From: JAWLHU01 sp049325315 | Lineage (GTDB): Bacteria > Bacillota > Sulfobacillia > Symbiobacteriales > Symbiobacteriaceae | Reading direction: 5' to 3' | Assembly (NCBI GenBank): GCA_049325315.1 | Contig: JBMONB010000016.1 | Span: 62,001-126,000 of the forward strand | Length of the DNA: 64,000 nt | Shown here: piece by piece, positions 58,531 to 64,000 of the stretch | How the letters are laid out: each line of letters starts with the position of its first letter | Numbering within the stretch: position 1 is the first letter of the stretch | Position numbers and translations under genes: made by a program | The notes under the pieces: generated by a model | What the model was told of the DNA's origin: nothing | The model's database searches: none | What the model saw: only the letters and a program-made list of their open reading frames with translations

Positions 58531-58566
58531 CCAGACTGCACACGCCCAGTTGGCGGCACAGTCTGG
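58531..58566 (-). terminator. Terminator of the ABC exporter operon
   Basis: CCAGACTG pairs with CAGTCTGG; the minus-strand tail is TCATTTTTATT. It directly follows the stop of the 605-aa exporter half. Confidence 0.8.
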
Positions 58567-58574
58567 CAAAAGTG

Positions 58575-60392
58575 CTACGTCCTCGTAGCGGCCTCCTCCA
58601 GCAGCTTGAACTGGCCCAGGTAGAGGTCTGCGTACCGGCCGTTCAGCGCCAGCAGCTCCTCGTGGGTCCCCTCCTCCACCACCTGGCCCTCATCGATAAA
58701 GTAGATGCGGCTGGCGGAGCGAATGGTGGAGAGCCGGTGGGCGATTACGAAGGAGGTCCGCCCCTTCAGGAGCCGCTCCAGCGCCTTCTGGATCAGGGTC
58801 TCGGTGTAGGTGTCGATATTCGAGGTCGCCTCGTCTAAGATCAGGATCGACGGGTTGGCGCAGAGCGCCCGGGCGAAGGCAACCAGCTGGCGCTGGCCCA
58901 CCGAGAGCTTCGAGCCCCGCTCGTTGACCTGCGTGTCGTAGCCCTGGCTCATCCGGCTGATGAACTCGTGGGCGCCCACCGCCCTGGCGGCGGCCTCCAC
59001 CTCTTCATCGGTCGCCTCGGGCCGGCCGTAGCGGATATTCTCCCGGATGGTGCCGGTGAAGAGGAAGGTGTCCTGGAGCACGATCCCCAGCTGGCTGCGC
59101 CAGGAGTGCTGGGTCACCCGGGTGATATCGTGGCCGTCGACCAGCACCTGCCCGCCCTGCGGCTCGTAGAACCGGGCCAGCAGGTTGATGACGCTGGACT
59201 TGCCGGCCCCGGTGGGACCCACCAGGGCGATGGTCTGGCCGGGCTCGGCGGAGAGGTTGATTCCCTTGAGCACCGGCTGATCCTGCTTGTAGCCGAAGAC
59301 CACCTCTTTGAACTCCACCGAGCCCTTCACCCGGGGCAGGTCGTAGGCGCCCTCGACATCTTGAATCTCGGGCTTCTGCTCCAGCACCTCCACCACCCGC
59401 TCGGCGGATACGATGGCGGCCTGGAAGACGTTGAAGACCTGCGAGAGATCCCGGATCGGCATGAAGAACCGGTTCAGGTAGAAGATAAAGGCCGCCACCT
59501 GGCCCACGGTCACCCCGGCGGTCCCGCCGCTGATCAGCGTGCCGCCGTGCCAGAGCACCAGGGTGATGCCGAAGGCGGCTACCACCTCGATGGTGGGAAT
59601 GAACATCGCCCAGACCGTTACCGCCTCCATGTTGGCCTGGCGGGTTTGCTCGTTGATCTGGTTGAACTGCTCCTGATTCTGCCCCTCCCGGGTAAAGGCC
59701 TGGGTGACCCGCATGCCCGAGATCGACTCGGCCAGGTTGGCGTTCATGTCCGCATGGCGGCGGCGCATCTGCATGAACGCATCGCGCAGCCGGTTCTTGA
59801 AGTACTGGAGCACCAGAATCAAGACCGGAATGGTAATGAACGAGACCAGCGCCAGGCGCCAGTTCATGGAGAGCATTGTCGCCATGATCGTGATCAGGAC
59901 CATGGTGTCGGCAAAGATCGTCACCAGGCCCGAGGAGACCAATTGGTTAATGGCATCGACGTCCGACATCAGCCGGGACATGATCCGGCCGGTGGCCATG
60001 GAGTCGAAGAAGTGGAAGCCCAGCCGCTGCAGATGGCGGAACATCTTCTCCCGCAGGTCGAAGATGATCGTCTGGCCCACCCAGGAGACGATATAGGTCT
60101 GGCCATAGCTGGACCACCAGTTGAGGAAGGCGGTGACCAGGAAGGCCAGGGCGATCCAGTTCAGGCCGGCGGCGCTCTTTTGGACAATATAGGTGTCGAT
60201 CGCCTGCTGGATCAGATAGGGTCCCACCAGCCCGGTAATGGCGGTGGCGGCCATTAACAGGACGCCGATCCCCAGCCGCCCGGTGTACGGGCGAATGAAG
60301 GACCACATGAGCCGGTAGACCTTCGGGTTTACGTCGCGCAGCTTGACATCGTAATCATCAAGCCGGAATGCACCAGGTCCGCCCCATCCCAT
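58575..60392 (-). CDS. ABC exporter half-transporter (heterodimer partner with consensus switch His)
   Basis: The 605-aa protein has six membrane helices (about 40-320) and an ATPase domain with Walker A GPTGAGKSS, signature KLSVGQRQL (LSVGQ, not LSGGQ), Walker B ILILDEATSNID and switch His in VIAHRLST. It belongs to the heterodimeric multidrug/lipid exporters of Firmicutes (BmrCD, LmrCD type). Its start codon directly follows the stop of the partner gene, with a GGAGG site inside that gene's end. The substrate is unknown. Confidence 0.93.
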   Translation of the reverse strand: MGWGGPGAFRLDDYDVKLRDVNPKVYRLMWSFIRPYTGRLGIGVLLMAATAITGLVGPYLIQQAIDTYIVQKSAAGLNWIALAFLVTAFLNWWSSYGQTYIVSWVGQTIIFDLREKMFRHLQRLGFHFFDSMATGRIMSRLMSDVDAINQLVSSGLVTIFADTMVLITIMATMLSMNWRLALVSFITIPVLILVLQYFKNRLRDAFMQMRRRHADMNANLAESISGMRVTQAFTREGQNQEQFNQINEQTRQANMEAVTVWAMFIPTIEVVAAFGITLVLWHGGTLISGGTAGVTVGQVAAFIFYLNRFFMPIRDLSQVFNVFQAAIVSAERVVEVLEQKPEIQDVEGAYDLPRVKGSVEFKEVVFGYKQDQPVLKGINLSAEPGQTIALVGPTGAGKSSVINLLARFYEPQGGQVLVDGHDITRVTQHSWRSQLGIVLQDTFLFTGTIRENIRYGRPEATDEEVEAAARAVGAHEFISRMSQGYDTQVNERGSKLSVGQRQLVAFARALCANPSILILDEATSNIDTYTETLIQKALERLLKGRTSFVIAHRLSTIRSASRIYFIDEGQVVEEGTHEELLALNGRYADLYLGQFKLLEEAATRT

Positions 60393-62138
60393 TTAGCTCG
60401 CCACCTCCTTCTCCCCGTCGGGCTTGAGCTGCAGCTCGTAGATCGTGCGGTAGAGCCCTTCCCGCTGGATCAGCTCGTCGTGGGTGCCCCGCTCCACGAT
60501 CCGGCCCTGCTCCATGACGATCACCTGGTCGGCGTTCATCACGGTGGAGAGGCGGGAGGCGATGACAAAGGCGGTCCGGTTCTGCATCACCCGGTCCATC
60601 GCCGCCTGAATCAGGTGCTCGGTCTGCACGTCGATCGCCGAGGTGGACTCGTCGAGGATCAGGATCGGGTTGTCGGTCAGAATCGCCCGTGCGATGGCGA
60701 TGCGCTGCTTCTGGCCGCCGGAGAGGCCCACGCCCCGCTCGCCCACCACCGTGTTGTACTTGTCGGGGAGGCTGTTGATGAACTCGTGAATCTGGGCCGC
60801 CTTCGCCGCGGCGATGATCTCATCCATGGTGGCATTCGGCTTGCCGTAGGCAATGTTCTCCTTCAGCGTCGTGCTGAAGAGGAAGGTCTCCTGGAGCACA
60901 ATCGCCATGTTCTGGCGCAGCGATTCAAGGGTGACGTCACGCACGTCGATCCCGTCGATCAGCACGCGGCCCTCGGTCGGGTCGTAGAAGCGGGGGATCA
61001 GGTTGACCAACGACGACTTGCCCGAGCCGGTCAGGCCGAGAATCGCGATGCGCTCCCCCGGCTTGACGGTCAGGTCGATCTGGTCGAGCACCTGCTCGCC
61101 CCCCTCGTAGCCGAAGGAGACGCCCTCGATGCTGACGGCGCCCTCCACCCGGTCGAGCACCTTGGCGTCGGGTTTGACCTTCAGATCGCTGCGGGTGTCG
61201 AGCAGGTCGAAGATGCGCTGCAGGCCGGCCCCGGCCCGGGTGAACTGGGCCAGAATCCAGCCGAGCATCCGCACCGGATTGAGCAGCTGCGCCACGTACA
61301 TATTAAAGGCGACCAGGGTACCCACCGAGATCTGCCCGTCAATCACCCGCCGCCCGCCGTACCAAAGCACGATCACGGCGCCCAGGGCGGTCAGGAAGTT
61401 CATGTAGTTGGTCCAGAAGGACATCAGCCGGATCGCCCGCAGGTTCAGTTCCTGGAAGCGGCTGTTCTCCTTCTGGAACTTGGTCACCTCGTCCTCTTCC
61501 CGGGCGAAGGCGCGCACCACCCGCACGCCGGCGATGTTCTCCTGAATGGCGGCGGAGAGCTGGGCGTTCTGGTCCTGCACCGCCTTCCACGCCACCCGGG
61601 AATGGTTCGAAAACCGGGTGATCGCATGGAGCAGCAGCGGCAGGAAGAGCAGCGAGGCCAGGGCCAGGCGCCAGTCCATAAGGAACATGGCGATGACAAT
61701 GCCCGTGACCACGCCCAGGTGCATCAACCCGTTAACCACGCCCATACCCAGCGCCTGGCGGAGAATCTCCACGTCGGCGGTCACCCGGGTCATGAGATCG
61801 CCGGTCTGTGCCTTATCGTAGAAGGTAAAGGAGAGCGACTGCAGGTGGCGGTAGATCGTGGAGCGCAGCTCGTAGATCACCTTCTGCGAGACCAGTTCCA
61901 TGGTGTACCGTTGGCCGAAGCGCAGCAGCCCCTGGAGCAGCGCAGCGCCCACCACGGCCAGCGCCCCGGGCGCCAGCCACTGCCAGTTCCCCTCCCGCAG
62001 GACCCGGTCAACCACGTACCCTACGATCTGGGGCTGGGCAAGGGCCAGAAGCGAAGCCGCCACAATCTGTATCAGGCTGAGGGTCACCAGGACCCATCCG
62101 GGCCGGTAGTAGGGCCAGAGTCGGCGAAGGAATCTCAT
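60393..62138 (-). CDS. ABC exporter half-transporter (partner lacking the switch His)
   Basis: The 581-aa protein has six membrane helices and an ATPase domain with Walker A GLTGSGKSS, a consensus LSGGQKQR signature and Walker B ILILDESTSAID. The switch region reads VIASRLST, so the H-loop histidine is replaced by serine. Combined with the LSVGQ signature of its partner, this is the asymmetric-site pattern of heterodimeric exporters. It is first in the operon, behind a TATAAT promoter at 62194. Confidence 0.92.
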   Translation of the reverse strand: MRFLRRLWPYYRPGWVLVTLSLIQIVAASLLALAQPQIVGYVVDRVLREGNWQWLAPGALAVVGAALLQGLLRFGQRYTMELVSQKVIYELRSTIYRHLQSLSFTFYDKAQTGDLMTRVTADVEILRQALGMGVVNGLMHLGVVTGIVIAMFLMDWRLALASLLFLPLLLHAITRFSNHSRVAWKAVQDQNAQLSAAIQENIAGVRVVRAFAREEDEVTKFQKENSRFQELNLRAIRLMSFWTNYMNFLTALGAVIVLWYGGRRVIDGQISVGTLVAFNMYVAQLLNPVRMLGWILAQFTRAGAGLQRIFDLLDTRSDLKVKPDAKVLDRVEGAVSIEGVSFGYEGGEQVLDQIDLTVKPGERIAILGLTGSGKSSLVNLIPRFYDPTEGRVLIDGIDVRDVTLESLRQNMAIVLQETFLFSTTLKENIAYGKPNATMDEIIAAAKAAQIHEFINSLPDKYNTVVGERGVGLSGGQKQRIAIARAILTDNPILILDESTSAIDVQTEHLIQAAMDRVMQNRTAFVIASRLSTVMNADQVIVMEQGRIVERGTHDELIQREGLYRTIYELQLKPDGEKEVAS

Positions 62139-62193
62139 GAAGCGAACGGCCCCCTCTGCATGTTTCGATTCCTCTATCTATCTTTACGTGAGC

Positions 62194-62223
62194 ATTATAC
62201 CCCACCTGAATGATAGTGAGCAA
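62194..62223 (-). promoter_or_regulatory. Promoter of the ABC exporter operon
   Basis: On the minus strand TTGCTC (62223-62218) and a consensus TATAAT (62199-62194) are separated by 18 bases, about 55 bases before the start codon. Confidence 0.7.
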
Positions 62224-62337
62224 TATTGATAACTCTTCCCATTAATAGTTTATGGGACGAATCATTCGTGTGCCTCTATGGGTTCCAGACCGTATCTTTG
62301 TATCATCAAGAGCCACCCGTATCCGACCTTTGTGCTG

Positions 62338-62367
62338 TTGCGACTCTACTTGTGAGCGTGGTATCAT
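62338..62367 (+). promoter_or_regulatory. Putative promoter of the riboflavin operon
   Basis: TTGCGA (62338-62343) and TATCAT (62362-62367) with an 18-base spacer lie about 20 bases before the FMN riboswitch. The -35 is weak, so this is a candidate only. Confidence 0.55.
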
Positions 62368-62385
62368 GAGATCAAACTGAAAAAC

Positions 62386-62561
62386 GCCTTCAGGGTAGGG
62401 TGAGGTGGCTGCGGCCGCCAATTCCCGACCGGCGGTGATGCTTCCCGTGCAGCACACGGCGAAGATGAGCGCCGCGAGCCCCGCAGAGCTAAAGGCTATG
62501 CGGGTGCAGACTCCGGTGAGATCCCGGGGCCGACGGTAGAGTCCGGATGGAAGAAGGTAGG
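62386..62561 (+). ncRNA. FMN riboswitch (RFN element)
   Basis: The conserved RFN blocks occur in order: TTCAGGGTAGGGTGAGG, TTCCCGACCGGCGGTGATG, GCCCCGCAG-type variable stem (CCGCGAGCC), GACTCCGGTGAGATCCCGGGGC, CGACGGTAGAGTCCGGATG and GAAGAAGG. It binds FMN and then stops transcription through the terminator at 62621, so the ribD-ribE genes are made when FMN is low. Confidence 0.95.
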
Positions 62562-62620
62562 GAAGCGAACCCTTGGCGCGCCGCGCGTGCGTCGCAGGGT
62601 CTTTCTTGCTATTCCAGAAC

Positions 62621-62653
62621 ACACCCTCGAAGGCAAAGTCGGGGGTGTTTTTT
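62621..62653 (+). terminator. FMN-riboswitch terminator overlapping the ribD ribosome site
   Basis: ACACCCTCGA pairs fully with TCGGGGGTGT, followed by a T-run to 62653. The GGGGGTG of its 3' arm is also the only Shine-Dalgarno-like sequence before the ribD GTG at 62655, so the same hairpin would block translation as well as transcription. Confidence 0.85.
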
Positions 62654-62654
62654 C

Positions 62655-63839
62655 GTGTCGTTCTCCGAGCAGGACCAGAGGTTTATGCAGCATGCCCTTC
62701 GACTCGCCGCCATGGGGAGGGGTCGTACGCATCCCAACCCGATGGTCGGCTGCGTCATTGTCAAAGATGGGAACGTGGTGGGCACCGGGTATCACCGGAA
62801 GGCCGGCGAACCGCACGCGGAGGTCTACGCCCTGGAAGCGGCGGGCGGGAACGCCCGGGGCGCCACCGCCTACGTCACCTTGGAGCCGTGCGCCCACCAT
62901 GGCCGGACCCCGCCCTGCGCCGACGCCCTGATCGCGGCCGGCCTCTCCCGGGTGGTCGCAGCGATGGTCGACCCCGACCCCCGCACCGCCGGCAAGGGGC
63001 TGGAACGGCTGCGGCAGGCGGGCATTGAGGTCGAGGTCGGCCTGCTGGAAGAGGAGGCCCGCCTGCTCAACCGCTCCTGGATTCACTGGAAGCTGACCGG
63101 CCGCCCGCTGGTGATCCTCAAGTGGGCAATGACGCTTGACGGCAAGATCGCCTGCGCCTCGGGCGACAGCCGCTGGGTGACCGGCGACACCGCCCGGGCC
63201 CACCTGCACCAGATCCGGGACCAGGTCGATGCGATCCTGGTGGGCGAGACCACCGCCCGCCGTGACGACCCCGAGCTGACCGCCCGCCCCACCGGACCCG
63301 GCCCCGTGCCGGGCTGGGCCGGCGGGCTCGACCCCGGCCCCGACGACTCCTGGCAGCCAAAGGACCCGCTGCGCATCGTGCTGGACTCCATGGCCCGGAT
63401 CGACCTGAACGCCCGGCTCTTCGCCCCGGAGCTGCTGGAGCGGCCCCTGCCCAACAAGACCCTGATCGCCGCCACCATGATGGCCTCACCTAAGAAACTG
63501 GCGGCGATTCGGTCCCGGGGCGCCGAGACGCTGGAGCTGCCCGAGCGGCAGGAGGTGGTGGCCCTGGAGCCGCTGCTGGCCGAGCTGGGCCGGCGGGGAG
63601 TCACCTCGCTCCTGGTGGAGGGCGGCGCCCGGGTTCACTGGTCCTTCCTCTCCCAGGGGCTGGCCGACCACCTCATGGTCTACGTCGCCCCCAAGGTGGT
63701 GGGCGGCGCCGCCGCCCCGGGCCCCGTGGCCGGCCAGGGGATCCAGAAGATGGCCGACGCCTGGGAGCTGGTCCACAACATGCGGGTTACCCCCATCGGG
63801 GAGGATGTGCTCCTGGAGGGCGACCTGAAGCGGGGGTAG
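62655..63839 (+). CDS. ribD: Bifunctional riboflavin biosynthesis protein RibD (deaminase/reductase)
   Basis: The 394-aa protein has an N-terminal cytidine-deaminase-like domain with zinc motif HAEVYAL...PCAHHGRTPPC, and a C-terminal reductase domain (VILKWAMTLDGKIACASGDSRWVTG, SLLVEGGARVHWSFL). It carries out the deamination and side-chain reduction steps after GTP cyclohydrolase II. The GTG at 62655 starts the family-typical N-terminus; an ATG at 62685 lacks a proper ribosome site. ribE follows after 6 bases. Confidence 0.96.
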   Translation: MSFSEQDQRFMQHALRLAAMGRGRTHPNPMVGCVIVKDGNVVGTGYHRKAGEPHAEVYALEAAGGNARGATAYVTLEPCAHHGRTPPCADALIAAGLSRVVAAMVDPDPRTAGKGLERLRQAGIEVEVGLLEEEARLLNRSWIHWKLTGRPLVILKWAMTLDGKIACASGDSRWVTGDTARAHLHQIRDQVDAILVGETTARRDDPELTARPTGPGPVPGWAGGLDPGPDDSWQPKDPLRIVLDSMARIDLNARLFAPELLERPLPNKTLIAATMMASPKKLAAIRSRGAETLELPERQEVVALEPLLAELGRRGVTSLLVEGGARVHWSFLSQGLADHLMVYVAPKVVGGAAAPGPVAGQGIQKMADAWELVHNMRVTPIGEDVLLEGDLKRG

Positions 63840-63845
63840 AGTGCG

Positions 63846-64000
63846 ATGTTCACCGGCCTGGTTGAAGAGACGGGCACCCTCCGGTCGGTCCGGAGGGGCG
63901 GCCGCTCTCTGCAGATCACCGTGGGCGCCCGCAAGGTGCTGGAGGGCGGTCGCATTGGCGACTCCATCGCCGTGAACGGCGTCTGCCTGACGGTGACGGC
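63846..64000 (+). CDS. ribE: Riboflavin synthase alpha chain, 5' part (runs off the window)
   Basis: The first 51 residues are visible: MFTGLVEETG at the start, then GDSIAVNGVCLTVT, the first lumazine-binding repeat of riboflavin synthase. The gene continues beyond the window. It starts 6 bases after the ribD stop, in the same FMN-controlled operon. In many Firmicutes the gene order is ribD-ribE-ribBA-ribH; the later genes would lie outside this window. Confidence 0.93.
   Translation, partial: MFTGLVEETGTLRSVRRGGRSLQITVGARKVLEGGRIGDSIAVNGVCLTVT

Noticed and set aside
1..64000. tRNA or rRNA genes
   Set aside because: I looked for T-loop (GGTTCGAATCC-like) and rRNA landmark sequences on both strands and found none with matching arms. 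A covariance search would settle this.

Overview
The window looks like the chromosome of a very GC-rich, endospore-former-like Firmicute of the Symbiobacterium type. Evidence: Gram-positive leader RNAs (a T-box, a ykkC-family riboswitch and an FMN riboswitch), a SpoVB-like flippase, a SipW-type signal peptidase with TasA/camelysin-like exported proteins, strong GGAGG ribosome sites, and frequent GTG and TTG starts. This is inference from gene content and base composition; there is no rRNA or tRNA gene in the window. Because of the high GC, long open frames occur opposite almost every gene, and those shadows are left out.

Layout. 0-8.8 kb: small hypothetical genes, a CapA-like lipoprotein, a GIY-YIG-like protein, an orphan ABC ATPase, three DNA/protein-processing genes (SNase-like, YgjP-like, endonuclease-III-like), exported hypotheticals and a cyclophilin lipoprotein. 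8.9-20 kb: gluQRS, a SNF2 helicase, an OsmC protein, a GntR regulator with a clear promoter and operator, hpt, a methyltransferase, a low-complexity exported protein and an M42 peptidase. 20-27 kb: LysR regulator, ECF sigma factor, a 5'-3' exonuclease, an APH-type kinase and a large exported protein. 27-32.9 kb: HAD, CoA-binding, MetY, PfkB, class II aldolase and PilZ genes. 33-38.7 kb: the most unusual locus, described below. 39-48 kb: the branched-chain amino acid operon (ilvN-ilvC-leuA-ilvE-DJ-1-ilvD-ilvB, minus strand) behind a tandem ykkC-type riboswitch plus T-box leader. 48-64 kb: response regulator with HD-GYP protein, pheA, MarR, flippase, MFS transporter, the SipW/TasA-like export cluster, a heterodimeric ABC exporter, and the start of the riboflavin operon behind an FMN riboswitch.

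The locus at 33058-38724 is the best candidate for an undescribed system. Five co-directional genes encode a class I isoprenoid-synthase-fold protein with intact DDxxD and NDxxN(x3)D motifs, a radical SAM/SPASM enzyme, a squalene-cyclase-like toroid protein with a DADT version of the DxDD motif, a 65-residue NHLP-leader-like peptide ending in cysteine, and a HELAH metallopeptidase-like protein with cyclic-nucleotide-binding-like domains at its C-terminus. A hairpin separates the small peptide gene from the last gene, as is common after RiPP precursor genes. I infer a pathway joining terpenoid chemistry to a ribosomal peptide, but the sequence does not prove that the peptide is the substrate.

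Other features that stand out: two genes whose best start is CTG behind the same extended Shine-Dalgarno sequence; two intergenic repeat families, each with two copies in the window; the ilvB/ilvN separation; and an FMN-controlled terminator whose 3' arm also carries the ribD ribosome site.
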